This document shows, piece after piece, positions 17,257 to 25,517 of a stretch of DNA of 60,866 nucleotides. Under the pieces are notes generated by a model. The model searched no databases, was not told the DNA's origin, and saw nothing but the letters and a program-made list of their open reading frames with translations. Source of the DNA: Pseudomonadota bacterium (GTDB taxonomy: Bacteria > Pseudomonadota > Alphaproteobacteria > Micavibrionales > UBA2020); assembly GCA_021805245.1 (NCBI GenBank), contig JAJZFS010000078.1:1-60866 (forward strand), given 5' to 3'. The position numbers and the translations under genes are program-made. Positions within the stretch are counted from its first letter, which is position 1. Each line of letters opens with the position of its first letter.

Positions 17257-17643
17257 GTGGCTGAGGTAACAATCTATATCAACGGACGTTCCTACGACAT
17301 CTCCTGCGATAACGGACAGGAAGGCCGCATTGTCGATCTGGCGACCTATATTGACGAGAGACTGCAACAGATTTCGCGCGCGGGCGCCGCATACAATGAT
17401 GCGCACTTGATGGTCCTGACAACTCTGGTGCTGGCCGACGAGCTTTTTGACGCCCGCGAAGGGCATGTGCCTGCATCGGCGTTGCGCGCCACGCGCGGGA
17501 ATGCCGCCGCTGCGCCGGTGGCCGCGCCTGCGGTGCCGCAGCCAGCCATTGACCGCGAGGAAGAACAGGCCGTCCTGAAAGTTCTGGAGCAGATAACCAA
17601 GCGAATTGAAGGGGTTGCCACCCGCGTGATGCAGGCCTCCTAA
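17257..17643 (+). CDS. zapA: Cell division protein ZapA
   Basis: ZapA binds and bundles FtsZ filaments at midcell. The N-terminal globular part (VTIYINGRSYDISCDNGQEGRIVDLATYIDERLQQI) is the family signature, followed by a helix (YNDAHLMVLTTLVLADELF) and, after an Ala/Pro-rich linker, a C-terminal coiled coil. The 128 residues and the GTG start with an upstream GAGGAG fit. The 6S RNA gene and the formyl-THF cyclo-ligase follow, the classic zapA-ssrS-fau order. Confidence 0.95.
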   Translation: MAEVTIYINGRSYDISCDNGQEGRIVDLATYIDERLQQISRAGAAYNDAHLMVLTTLVLADELFDAREGHVPASALRATRGNAAAAPVAAPAVPQPAIDREEEQAVLKVLEQITKRIEGVATRVMQAS

Positions 17644-17650
17644 GAGTTTG

Positions 17651-17679
17651 TTGCTTCTCCGCGCTTGTGCGCCTATAGT
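17651..17679 (+). promoter_or_regulatory. Sigma-70 promoter of the 6S RNA gene
   Basis: TTGCTT (17651-17656) and TATAGT (17674-17679) are separated by exactly 17 bases and lie just upstream of the base of the 6S closing stem, placing the transcription start at about 17686. Confidence 0.8.
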
Positions 17680-17685
17680 CATTTC

Positions 17686-17850
17686 CGGAAGGCTGCTGCA
17701 GAGTTCGATAAGACAGCACTGTCCCAGAGGCCGATGATCGTTAGATCGGGAGCCGTCCCTGTTCAGACCGTGGTCTGATTATATGGCGCCCCCCTGTTTT
17801 ACAGGGCCTAGCGGATAACCCCGTCGACGGCTCAGGTGGCAGTCTTCCGC
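17686..17850 (+). ncRNA. ssrS: 6S RNA
   Basis: 6S RNA mimics an open promoter and sequesters sigma-70 RNA polymerase. The gap between zapA and fau holds a sequence whose ends pair as a closing stem (GGAAGGCTGCT against GGCAGTCTTCC with two G-U pairs). It has a large internal region and an apical hairpin CCCTG-TTTTA-CAGGG, giving one long interrupted rod of about 165 nt. A consensus promoter starts right at the stem and a T-rich tract follows the 3' end. The position between zapA and the 5-formyl-THF cyclo-ligase gene is the conserved proteobacterial location. Confidence 0.9.
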
Positions 17851-17878
17851 TTCTTTTTGTTTGAAGAGAAAGTCGCAC

Positions 17879-18454
17879 GTGACACTGCACCTCCCTACAA
17901 AACCGGCTTTGCGTCAGTCGTATCTCGAGAGGCGCCTGCAGATATTGCCGAACAACAGAATCGCCGCGTCGGAAGCCATCTGCGACAGGTTTTTTAAGGA
18001 TGTGCAGTTGGAGGCGGGCGCTCTCGTGGCCGGGTACTGGCCCGTCAAAGGCGAGGTGGATGCGCTGCTGATTTTGCGCGCGCTTCTGGCCAAGGGGCAT
18101 AACTGCGCTTTGCCGCATGTGGTGGGCGACGGCGCGCCGCTGCTGTTTCGCCATTGGGACGAGAACGTACCGATGATAACGGGCAAATACGGCCTTCAGG
18201 AACCCGTGGCGGGCGATGAGGCGGTCATGCCGGATGTTTTGCTGGTGCCCGTGCTGGCGTTCGATGCGCAAGGTTACCGTCTCGGTTATGGCGGCGGCTT
18301 TTATGACCGCACGATCGTCCGTTTGAAGAAGCAGAAGCCTGTGCGGACGATCGGACTGGCCTATGAGATGCAGCACTACAAAGAAGGCTTGCCGCATGAC
18401 GCAAACGACATCAAGGTGGATGTCATCATAACAGACGGAAACATATACACATGA
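17879..18454 (+). CDS. fau: 5-formyltetrahydrofolate cyclo-ligase
   Basis: This enzyme converts 5-formyl-THF to 5,10-methenyl-THF with ATP, recycling a stored or inhibitory folate. The signature near the C-terminus, YRLGYGGGFYDRTI, carries the nucleotide/phosphate-binding glycine loop, and the N-terminal basic helix (LRQSYLERRLQI) is typical. I prefer GTG at 17879 (about 191 residues); the track's TTG at 17861 sits right at the 6S 3' end. The stop overlaps the next ATG (ATGA). Co-location with 6S RNA is conserved. Confidence 0.93.
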   Translation: MTLHLPTKPALRQSYLERRLQILPNNRIAASEAICDRFFKDVQLEAGALVAGYWPVKGEVDALLILRALLAKGHNCALPHVVGDGAPLLFRHWDENVPMITGKYGLQEPVAGDEAVMPDVLLVPVLAFDAQGYRLGYGGGFYDRTIVRLKKQKPVRTIGLAYEMQHYKEGLPHDANDIKVDVIITDGNIYT

Positions 18455-19272
18455 GGCTGCTTTTTCTGGGAGACATTGTCGGACGTGACGCGCGCGATGA
18501 ACTGATGGCGCGTCTTCCCGAACTGCGCACCCGATACAAGCTGGATGCCGTGATCGTCAACGGTGAAAATGCGGCGCACGGTTTCGGCATCACCGCCCAG
18601 ATTTGCACCGATCTTTACAAGGTGGGCGTGGACTGCATCACGACCGGCAATCATGTTTGGGACCAGCGCGAGATCATCTCCTACATTTCAGGCGATCCGA
18701 AACTGCTGCGTCCGGTCAATTTCCCCGAAAGCACGCCGGGTCGCGGCACGTATATCATCGAGACGGCGCACGGCCACAAGATTCTTGTCGTGAACGTGAT
18801 GGGCAGGCTGTTCATGGACGCGCTGGACGATCCTTTTGCCGCCGTCGATAAAATCTGCAATACGTACCGCATGGGCGCGCAGGTGAATGCCATCGTCATC
18901 GACATGCACGCTGAAGCCAATAGCGAGAAAATGGCCATGGCGCAATATTGCGACGGCCGCGCATCCTTTGTCGTCGGCACGCACACGCACATCCCGACGG
19001 CTGACGCGCAAATCCTGCCCAAAGGCACCGGCTACCAGACGGATGCCGGCATGTGCGGCAATTACGACAGCGTCATCGGCATGGATGCGCCGACCGCCAT
19101 TCACAGGTTTACGCGCAAGATGCCGGGCGAACGGCTGCGTCCCGCCGAAGGCGGGCCGGTGACGCTGTGCGGCACAATGGTCGATATCGAGCCGTCTACG
19201 GGACTGTGCAAGGCTATCCAAGCCTTTAGGCTTGGCGGAAGATTGTCACAAGCCCTGCCTGCGGAAACATGA
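18451..19272 (+). CDS. YmdB-family metallophosphoesterase
   Basis: A TIGR00282-type calcineurin-like phosphoesterase (273 residues). The metal ligands are seen in LFLGDIVGRDARD, NGENAAHG, TTGNHVWDQ, DMHAEANSEK and VVGTHTHIPTAD. In Bacillus the homologue is a 2',3'-cyclic nucleotide phosphodiesterase involved in biofilm decisions; the role in alphaproteobacteria is not established. It overlaps the fau stop by four bases and so is co-translated with it. Confidence 0.92.
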   Translation: MRLLFLGDIVGRDARDELMARLPELRTRYKLDAVIVNGENAAHGFGITAQICTDLYKVGVDCITTGNHVWDQREIISYISGDPKLLRPVNFPESTPGRGTYIIETAHGHKILVVNVMGRLFMDALDDPFAAVDKICNTYRMGAQVNAIVIDMHAEANSEKMAMAQYCDGRASFVVGTHTHIPTADAQILPKGTGYQTDAGMCGNYDSVIGMDAPTAIHRFTRKMPGERLRPAEGGPVTLCGTMVDIEPSTGLCKAIQAFRLGGRLSQALPAET

Positions 19273-19288
19273 TTATTTGAGAGGTCAC

Positions 19289-19771
19289 ATGAAAACATCC
19301 AAAATATTGATGAATGCCGCTATTTTCTTCTGCATCGCATTGGGGGGCGTGTTTTATTTCTCCCACAGAGCGCACGGCGAAATCCACACCCAAGAGCTCG
19401 TGATTGTCAGCCAGAACGGCGTCAAACACGATTTTCGGGTGGAAATCGCGGCCACGCCGCAGGAACAGGAGATGGGGCTGATGTTCCGCACAAAGATGGC
19501 GCCGAACCACGGCATGCTGTTCGAGATGAACCGGACGGCGCCGGTCGTCTTCTGGATGAAGAACACGCTGATCCCGCTCGACATGCTGTTTGTCGCGCCC
19601 GACGGCGTGATCACGCATATTCACGCGAATGCGATTCCGCAAGACCTGACGGCGATCCCGTCCGGCGGGCCGGTCAGCGGCGTCATTGAAATCAACGGCG
19701 GGCGGGCGAAAGCGCTCGGAATCGCCGTTGGCGACAAGGTGCTGCATCCTTATTTCAATGACGTGAAATAA
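19289..19771 (+). CDS. DUF192-family exported protein
   Basis: A 160-residue protein with an N-terminal hydrophobic segment (ILMNAAIFFCIALGGVFYF) that is probably an uncleaved anchor or signal peptide. A DUF192 domain follows, recognised by EQEMGLMFRTKMAPNHGMLF, FWMKNTLIPLDMLFV and GVIEINGGRAKALGI. The ATG at 19289 with GAGAGG upstream is preferred to the track start at 19232, which would overlap the previous gene. The function of DUF192 proteins is unknown. It converges with rppH, two bases between stops. Confidence 0.9.
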   Translation: MKTSKILMNAAIFFCIALGGVFYFSHRAHGEIHTQELVIVSQNGVKHDFRVEIAATPQEQEMGLMFRTKMAPNHGMLFEMNRTAPVVFWMKNTLIPLDMLFVAPDGVITHIHANAIPQDLTAIPSGGPVSGVIEINGGRAKALGIAVGDKVLHPYFNDVK

Positions 19772-19772
19772 A

Positions 19773-20288
19773 TCAGGCTTTTTCTGCCGCCTTTTTTTGC
19801 AACGGCTTGGCGTAGCGCGAGAATTCTTTCACCACATGCGCGTAGACCGTGCGCTTGAAAGGCACGGCATATTGCGTCAGCTCGTCGAAGGGCACCCATT
19901 TCCAGTTGCCAAACTCCGGCTCGTCGTGGGTGGTCAGGTCTATTTCGTCGTCGGTGCCGAGAAAGCGCAGGGCGATCCATTTTTGCCTCTGGCCGCAGTA
20001 TTTTCCGTCCCAGAGCCTGTCGCTCAGCGCGGGCGGAAAATCGTAGCATATCCAGTCGTGCATCATGCCGAGGATCTCCGCGTTGCGCGTGCCGATTTCC
20101 TCTTCCATTTCGCGGAAGACGGCGGTTTCCGGCTCTTCGCCTTCGTCGATGCCGCCTTGCGGCATTTGCCATCCGTTGGGGTTGTCAAGCCGCTCGGCGA
20201 TCAGGACATGACCCTCGGCATTGAACAGGACAATGCCGACGCCCGGCCGGTAAATCTTGGAAGGTTGGGTGTTCCCGTTTTCCGGCAT
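19773..20288 (-). CDS. rppH: RNA pyrophosphohydrolase RppH
   Basis: A Nudix hydrolase that removes pyrophosphate from mRNA 5' ends to start decay. The Nudix box runs from about residue 45 to 66 (GGIDEGEEP ... REMEEEIG), preceded by GVGIVLFN and NPNGWQMPQ, and followed by DFPPALSDRLWDGKYCGQRQKW, a stretch specific to RppH rather than other Nudix enzymes. At 171 residues it is normal. It is the last gene of the minus-strand nadD-to-rppH block. Confidence 0.95.
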   Translation of the reverse strand: MPENGNTQPSKIYRPGVGIVLFNAEGHVLIAERLDNPNGWQMPQGGIDEGEEPETAVFREMEEEIGTRNAEILGMMHDWICYDFPPALSDRLWDGKYCGQRQKWIALRFLGTDDEIDLTTHDEPEFGNWKWVPFDELTQYAVPFKRTVYAHVVKEFSRYAKPLQKKAAEKA

Positions 20289-20289
20289 G

Positions 20290-21357
20290 TCAGGGCTGCC
20301 TGAGTTGTGATTGCGGGGGCGGCACTGCTGCGGACGCGGCGACGGGAGATGATGGCGCGCCGGCGGCGGCGACGGGGGCTGCCACTGGCGACTGAGCCTG
20401 CGGAATATAATGTTTTTTATGTCTCCAGATGGTCTTCAACGGTGCCAGGATGATCCCCTTGGCGGCGAGGCCGTCGGCCCATGACTTTAGAATATTGAGC
20501 GTGACAGGATAGGGCTGGGCGATGCCGATGGCGTAGCCATACTTGTGCGCGTCCTGTTCCAGTCGGGAGAGCTGGTCGCTGATGGCGTCGTCTGTGGGTA
20601 TTTTATCTATGCGCAGGTTCGCCTGCAGGAAGGGAAGGCCGGTTTGCGCGGCGGTGGCAGGGGCGGTGGAATCTTCGATGCCGGGCGTTTCAATGAACAT
20701 GGCGTCGTTTCGGCGCAGGGTCGTGAAGGTGGAGGAAAGCCTCTTCTGGTCGGTCAGGTAGCGCGAGCCCATCATGTTCATGACGCCGTCTGTGCCGTCG
20801 CCACGGGAGAGCAGCCACTCAAGGTTGGCGTTGTTGACCTTGTCGCTCAGACGCGAGGACAGGGCGCGCGGGCCGGGATCGTTCCCTGGGTAGTCGGACG
20901 TTTCCATCGGCACAAGCATGAGCGCTTCGTGGTTTGCGGCTACCGCCTTGCTGACCCATGAACGCACGTCGTCGGCGTAAGGCGAGAAAGCCAGTGTGAA
21001 CTGTGCGGGCAGGTCTTCAATGGCCCTTTGCGTTTCGAGAGAAGACAGGCCGAGGTCGGAAACGATGATGGAAATGTATGTCTTGCCGTCATCGGCGACG
21101 GGCGGGAGCGTGTTGGCCGGCGTCGTCGCGGGGGTGGCGCTGGAGACGCTCGTGATTTGCGGCGTCGTATAAATGTTCCTGACTGTGGCCGTCACGGAAG
21201 GAACCTCCGCCCGCAGGCTTTCAAGAGTCCGCCCGGCTTGCGTCGAAATCCATAGGGCGCACAAGACCATCAGCAGCGCGTAAGCGGCCAGACCCTGAGT
21301 GCAACGCTTTTTATGCGCCGCAGGAAAAGATGACCATATTTCAGTCCATCTTTTCAA
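20290..21357 (-). CDS. Divergent polysaccharide deacetylase (YibQ family)
   Basis: A 355-residue membrane-anchored protein: a cytoplasmic start, one helix (GLAAYALLMVLCALWIS), then a NodB-like deacetylase fold from about residue 90 (ISIIVSDLGLSSLETQRAIEDLPAQFTLAFSPYA ... MLVPMETSDYPGNDPGP). A Pro/Ala/Ser-rich tail follows. The family (DUF610) is regularly found downstream of EnvC and CtpA-type genes and is presumed to act on cell-wall or surface polysaccharide, but no substrate is proven. One base separates it from rppH. Confidence 0.9.
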   Translation of the reverse strand: MKRWTEIWSSFPAAHKKRCTQGLAAYALLMVLCALWISTQAGRTLESLRAEVPSVTATVRNIYTTPQITSVSSATPATTPANTLPPVADDGKTYISIIVSDLGLSSLETQRAIEDLPAQFTLAFSPYADDVRSWVSKAVAANHEALMLVPMETSDYPGNDPGPRALSSRLSDKVNNANLEWLLSRGDGTDGVMNMMGSRYLTDQKRLSSTFTTLRRNDAMFIETPGIEDSTAPATAAQTGLPFLQANLRIDKIPTDDAISDQLSRLEQDAHKYGYAIGIAQPYPVTLNILKSWADGLAAKGIILAPLKTIWRHKKHYIPQAQSPVAAPVAAAGAPSSPVAASAAVPPPQSQLRQP

Positions 21358-21367
21358 CTTGCGCTCC

Positions 21368-22744
21368 CTATTTGTTCAGTTCCTGGTCGCGCGTGTGCTT
21401 TTCCTTCGCCGGAGACGTTTTCGCAGGGATGCCGGTGGTGTTGGACTTGTAAAGGGATATTCCCTGCAGAAGGTCGACGGCGCGCAGCAACTGGTAATCC
21501 GCTGCCAGTTTCTTGTCTTCGTCCACGCTGTCCTTCTTTTCCTTGACAGGCGTGCCATCCGGGTTTTTGAGAGCGCCCCGCAGATCGGATTCGTGGATCG
21601 TCGGGAACGGATTGTCGTCGGCCACGATCTTGGCAGGCTTGATCACGATATCCGGCGTGATGCCTTCCGCCTGAATGGAGCGGCCCGACGGCGTGAAGTA
21701 GCGTGCCGTCGTCAGTCGGACCATGCCGCCGCCGGGAACGTTAAACAGCGTTTGCACCGAGCCTTTGCCGAAGGACTGCGTGCCGGCGATGATGGCGCGG
21801 TGGTTGTCCTGCAACGCGCCGGAAACGATTTCCGAGGCCGAAGCGGAGCCGCCGTTGATCAGGTCGACGACGGGCAGGCCGTCGGCCATATCGCCCGGCG
21901 TGGCGTAGTCGGCGCGGTCGTCGTCGGAATTACGGCCGCGTGTCGAGACGATCTCGCCCTTGTTGAGGAAATCGTCCGATACGGCAATCGCCTGATCGAG
22001 CAGGCCGCCCGGATTGTTGCGGAGGTCAAGAACGTAGCCGATCAGCTTTTTACCGGCCTGTTTCCTGATGTTTTTAAAGGCTTTGAGCATGCCGGGCTGC
22101 GTTTGCGCATTGAACATGGTAATGCGGATATAGCCGACGTTGCCGTTGATGACGCGGTACTTGACCGATTTGATCTGGATCACGGCGCGGGTGAGGGTGA
22201 TTTTAAGAGGCGCTTTTTCGCCCTTGCGGATGATGGTCAGCAGGATTTTGGAGCCGACCTTGCCGCGCATCTTGCCCACGGCGTCGTTCAGGCTCATGCC
22301 GGTGACGGGCTTGCCGTCGATTTCGATGATCAGGTCGCCGGACTTGATGCCCGCGTGCGCCGCCGGCGTGTCGTCGATCGGCGAAATGACTTTGATGACG
22401 CCGTTGGCCATGGTGACCTCGATGCCGAGGCCGCCGAATTCGCCGGTGTTTTCGACATCCATCGCCTTGGCTTCCTTGGCATTCATGTAGGAGGAATGCG
22501 GGTCGAGGCTGGAGAGCATGCCGTTGAGCGCGTATTCGATCAGTTTCTTGTCGGACATGGGGTCGACGTAATCCGCCCGCACCATTTCGAAAACGTCGCC
22601 GAACAAATTCAGTTGTTTGTAAGTGTCGGTGCTTGCGTCAGGACTTTGCGCGGCGCCGCTTGCTTCTGCGATGACGGCGAGCGAAGTGCAGGCCAGCATA
22701 ATGGCGGCGATGATGGCGACGAATTTGAAGGACTTTTTATTCAT
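21368..22744 (-). CDS. ctpA: Carboxy-terminal processing protease CtpA (S41 family)
   Basis: A periplasmic serine protease that trims proteins at their C-termini. The order is: signal peptide (FVAIIAAIMLACTSLAVIAEA), a helical N-terminal part, a PDZ domain (GGLGIEVTMANGVIKVISP ... AGIKSGDLIIEIDGKPV), and the S41 core with catalytic Ser in GGSASASEIVSGAL (about residue 297) and catalytic Lys in QSFGKGSVQT (about 325). It lies two bases after envC and may, as in other bacteria, act in the same cell-separation pathway. Confidence 0.96.
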   Translation of the reverse strand: MNKKSFKFVAIIAAIMLACTSLAVIAEASGAAQSPDASTDTYKQLNLFGDVFEMVRADYVDPMSDKKLIEYALNGMLSSLDPHSSYMNAKEAKAMDVENTGEFGGLGIEVTMANGVIKVISPIDDTPAAHAGIKSGDLIIEIDGKPVTGMSLNDAVGKMRGKVGSKILLTIIRKGEKAPLKITLTRAVIQIKSVKYRVINGNVGYIRITMFNAQTQPGMLKAFKNIRKQAGKKLIGYVLDLRNNPGGLLDQAIAVSDDFLNKGEIVSTRGRNSDDDRADYATPGDMADGLPVVDLINGGSASASEIVSGALQDNHRAIIAGTQSFGKGSVQTLFNVPGGGMVRLTTARYFTPSGRSIQAEGITPDIVIKPAKIVADDNPFPTIHESDLRGALKNPDGTPVKEKKDSVDEDKKLAADYQLLRAVDLLQGISLYKSNTTGIPAKTSPAKEKHTRDQELNK

Positions 22745-22746
22745 GG

Positions 22747-23922
22747 CTAGCTTTTTTCCTGTTTCAGTTGTGCAAGCAATAACCCCTGGGGATTGATCGG
22801 CTTCCCGTTATGGCGCAGTTCGAAGTAGATCCGGGGAGAGCCGGACGTCTTTGCCACTCCGACGGGCTCACCGGCCGCAAGAGACGCTCCAACGACAGTG
22901 TCGATGTGCGCCAGTCCGGTAATGAGGCTATGATACCCGCCCTTATGCTCGATAATCAAGATTTGCTTGTATTTTTGGAAGGGGCCTGCGAAGCGGACGA
23001 TTCCGGCAAGAGGCGCGACAACACTGGCGCCGGGACTTGTGGAAAATATGATGCCTTCGCTGCGCGCTCCGAGTTCGTTCTTCTGGCCGAAGGCAGTGAA
23101 TACTCTTCCACTCACAGGCATGATCAGCTGACCGGGGCGGTGGGCCCTTTGGGCCTCATGCTCATGCTCAACGTTTCTGTCATTCTGTTCTTTTAATTTA
23201 AGTCTTCTAACTAAGTCTTCGAGATTTCTGGATTCTTTTGTAAGTTTGGCAACTTCCATTTCCTGGGCACGGCGCTGATTTTCCGTACTTTGATAAAGTT
23301 TTTGCCGTGCAGCCAGCAGGAGGGTGAGGGCGCTTTGCTGTTTGTTCAGTTGTTGCGTTTGCGCTGTTTGCAGTACTTTTTGCTGCTGGATGGAATCTTC
23401 TATTTTCTTAATTTCACCAAGTTCTGCCTTGAGCAGGCTGGCCTGCTTTTGCAGGCGCGGCATGACCGATTTCATAACCAGAGAGGCGCGGGCGGCATCG
23501 ACCGGGTTTGCCTGCATCAGCATGTCCGGGGTTGTCATCTGCGAATACTTCCTGATCGCGGAAACAAGCCCGCCCATGGCCTGCTGGTCCTTATATAATT
23601 TTTCCACGACCAGGCTCTTTTTCTGCTCGAGGTTTTGCAGCGTCTCGCTCGTCTGGGAGAGGTCGTCCTGACTGAGGCGCAGGTTTCTTGTCACGCGGAC
23701 GAGGTTTTTTTTCAGATCGGAGACCTGCGCGTTCAACTCGTTTGACTTGTGGGTGAGCATGGCGTGGGCTGTCTGCCGCGCGATGATCTCGTTGCGGATA
23801 TTGTCGGCTTTATTGGTGTAATTCGTGATATTGCAGAGTGCGGAAACGGGCGACAGCAAGACAGCGGCCACAACGCCCGTGCGGAGGAGGAAAGTAAGGC
23901 GCTGTCCTTTCGCTATGTTCAT
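22747..23922 (-). CDS. envC: EnvC-like murein hydrolase activator
   Basis: A secreted protein with an N-terminal signal (RLTFLLRTGVVAAVLLSPVSA), a long coiled coil (about residues 25-245) and a C-terminal LytM/M23 domain (VSGRVFTAFGQ ... SVVAPLAGIVRFAGPF ... ILIIEHKGGYHSLI). The first zinc-binding His/Asp pair of active LytM enzymes is not present where expected (SEGIIFST), as in EnvC, which activates amidases rather than cutting murein. The ATG at 23922 is chosen because the track's longer ORF runs into rlmH. Confidence 0.88.
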   Translation of the reverse strand: MNIAKGQRLTFLLRTGVVAAVLLSPVSALCNITNYTNKADNIRNEIIARQTAHAMLTHKSNELNAQVSDLKKNLVRVTRNLRLSQDDLSQTSETLQNLEQKKSLVVEKLYKDQQAMGGLVSAIRKYSQMTTPDMLMQANPVDAARASLVMKSVMPRLQKQASLLKAELGEIKKIEDSIQQQKVLQTAQTQQLNKQQSALTLLLAARQKLYQSTENQRRAQEMEVAKLTKESRNLEDLVRRLKLKEQNDRNVEHEHEAQRAHRPGQLIMPVSGRVFTAFGQKNELGARSEGIIFSTSPGASVVAPLAGIVRFAGPFQKYKQILIIEHKGGYHSLITGLAHIDTVVGASLAAGEPVGVAKTSGSPRIYFELRHNGKPINPQGLLLAQLKQEKS

Positions 23923-23933
23923 CCACCCACCGC

Positions 23934-24386
23934 CTATTGTCTGTGATACGGGTGTCCGGCGATAATCTGCTGGGCACGGTAAAGCTGTTCTAACAGCATA
24001 ACGCGAACCAGCATGTGAGGCCACGTTTGTTTGCCGAAAGACAACAAAAAGCCTGATTTTTCGCGGACCTGATTATCGAAACCGTCCGCGCCGCCGATCA
24101 GAAACGTGACAGTGTTGGCGGGCGCGCTGTCCTGCCAGCCGGAGAGCTTTTTGGCGAAGGCGGGGCTGGCGAGCGTTTCTCCCCGTTCGTCAAGGGCCAC
24201 GACGAGAGACTGCTGTTTTTCAAGTTCCTGCAGGATGAGGGGCGCTTCCTGCGCCGATGTCGCGCCTTTGGGACTGTTAATCTCCTTAAGACTGACGTCC
24301 CATTTCATGCGTTTGAGGTATTCTTCGCACAGCTCTTTGGCCGGAGAAGCTTTTTGCCGCCCGACGGCGATAATGCGGATTTTCAT
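23934..24386 (-). CDS. rlmH: 23S rRNA (pseudouridine1915-N3)-methyltransferase RlmH
   Basis: RlmH methylates pseudouridine 1915 in helix 69 of 23S rRNA. It is a 150-residue SPOUT methyltransferase with the knot signature FLIGGADGF and the near-invariant C-terminus EQLYRAQQIIAGHPYHR, which forms the SAM pocket. It directly follows rsfS, the conserved partner linked to large-subunit maturation. Confidence 0.97.
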   Translation of the reverse strand: MKIRIIAVGRQKASPAKELCEEYLKRMKWDVSLKEINSPKGATSAQEAPLILQELEKQQSLVVALDERGETLASPAFAKKLSGWQDSAPANTVTFLIGGADGFDNQVREKSGFLLSFGKQTWPHMLVRVMLLEQLYRAQQIIAGHPYHRQ

Positions 24387-24887
24387 TTAAACCGACTGGT
24401 AACGCGTATAGTTCACCGTCGAAAAATCCCCGCCCCAGAGCTTTTCGAGGTCGTAAAAGGCGCGTACTTCGGCGCGGAAGATATGCACCATTACATCGCC
24501 GGTGTCGATGATCGCCCAGTCGCCGGATTCCAGCCCTTCGACGCGCGCCTTGATCTGGCGGTCGTGGTTGAGCTTCTCGCGCAGGTTTCGCGCCAGGGAG
24601 GCGACGTGCCGCGAAGAGGTGCCGGTGGCGATCACCATGTAATCGGCGATTGACGTCTTGCCCTTCAGCGGTATGCAGACGATATTTTGCCCCTTGTCGG
24701 CATCGAGAGCGGCGGAGATGAAATCCTGCAAGCTTGCAGGTTTCTTGGCAGCGGCTGGCTTGGCGGATTTTTCAGCGGCCTTTTTAACAGGCTTTTTGAC
24801 GGCTTTTTTAACGGTCTTGGAGGCTACGGCCTTTTTGGCGGGAGCCTTCTGATTTTTTTTTGCAGTCGTCGCCTTCTTCGTTTTCAT
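24387..24887 (-). CDS. rsfS: Ribosomal silencing factor RsfS with lysine-rich N-terminal extension
   Basis: RsfS binds ribosomal protein L14 and blocks subunit joining in starvation. The conserved domain begins near residue 53 (LQDFISAALDADKGQNIVCIPLKGKTSIADYMVIATGTSSRHV) and ends with the usual GDVMVHIFRAEVRAFYDLEKLW. The first ~50 residues are an unusual Lys/Ala-rich stretch (KKAVKKPVKKAAEK), histone-H1-like, making the protein about 50 residues longer than typical RsfS. Its stop is adjacent to the rlmH start. Confidence 0.95.
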   Translation of the reverse strand: MKTKKATTAKKNQKAPAKKAVASKTVKKAVKKPVKKAAEKSAKPAAAKKPASLQDFISAALDADKGQNIVCIPLKGKTSIADYMVIATGTSSRHVASLARNLREKLNHDRQIKARVEGLESGDWAIIDTGDVMVHIFRAEVRAFYDLEKLWGGDFSTVNYTRYQSV

Positions 24888-24910
24888 AGCCGGAGTATAG
24901 CGTACACGGT

Positions 24911-25498
24911 TTAAGTCCGCAACTTCCTTGTTTCCCGAATAGCCGTCGCCGACTGGCTGTTCAGGGGGATGTGCAGTATCGTCCAGGCGGGCAGGCGGCA
25001 GGTTTTGAGGCGCAGGGCTTCGTCTTGCGGCAAAAGACGGCCGCGGAACCGTTCCAGCGCCCGGCAGGACTTGATGTTATTGCCGCGCGGCGGGCGGTCG
25101 AGGACGGCGACGGGGACGCTTTGGTAGATTTTTTCCCATTCCTGCCAGCGGTGGACCTGCAGCAGGTTGTCGGTGCCCATCAGCCAGACGAAGCGCGTGC
25201 GCGGGAAGCGTGTTTTCAGCGCGGTGATCGTGTCGGCGGTGTAGCGGGTGCCGAGATGCTGCTCGATGTCGGTGACGAAAATGCGCGGATGCCCGCCGGC
25301 GATCTTTTGCGCGCTCGCCAGACGCTCCGCCAGCGGCGCCATGCCGTTGGTCGATTTCAGCGGGTTTTGCGGGCTGACCATCCACCAGACGGCGTCCAGT
25401 CCCAGCAGCTTCATCGCGTAAAGGCTGATATGCAGATGTCCTTCATGTGCGGGGTTGAACGACCCGCCGAGGAGGCCAATGGTGCGTTGGGGGATCAT
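24911..25498 (-). CDS. nadD: Nicotinate-nucleotide adenylyltransferase NadD
   Basis: NadD makes deamido-NAD from nicotinate mononucleotide and ATP. The nucleotidyltransferase signature GLLGGSFNPAHEGHLHIS is at the N-terminus and the second motif (QSATAIRETR) at the C-terminus. The ATG at 25498 puts the signature near residue 7, as usual, and avoids overlap with the upstream gene; the track start at 25537 would overlap that gene by 20 bases. It heads the conserved nadD-rsfS-rlmH order. Confidence 0.94.
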   Translation of the reverse strand: MIPQRTIGLLGGSFNPAHEGHLHISLYAMKLLGLDAVWWMVSPQNPLKSTNGMAPLAERLASAQKIAGGHPRIFVTDIEQHLGTRYTADTITALKTRFPRTRFVWLMGTDNLLQVHRWQEWEKIYQSVPVAVLDRPPRGNNIKSCRALERFRGRLLPQDEALRLKTCRLPAWTILHIPLNSQSATAIRETRKLRT

Positions 25499-25517
25499 GT
25501 TTGCCCGCCGCGTAGCG

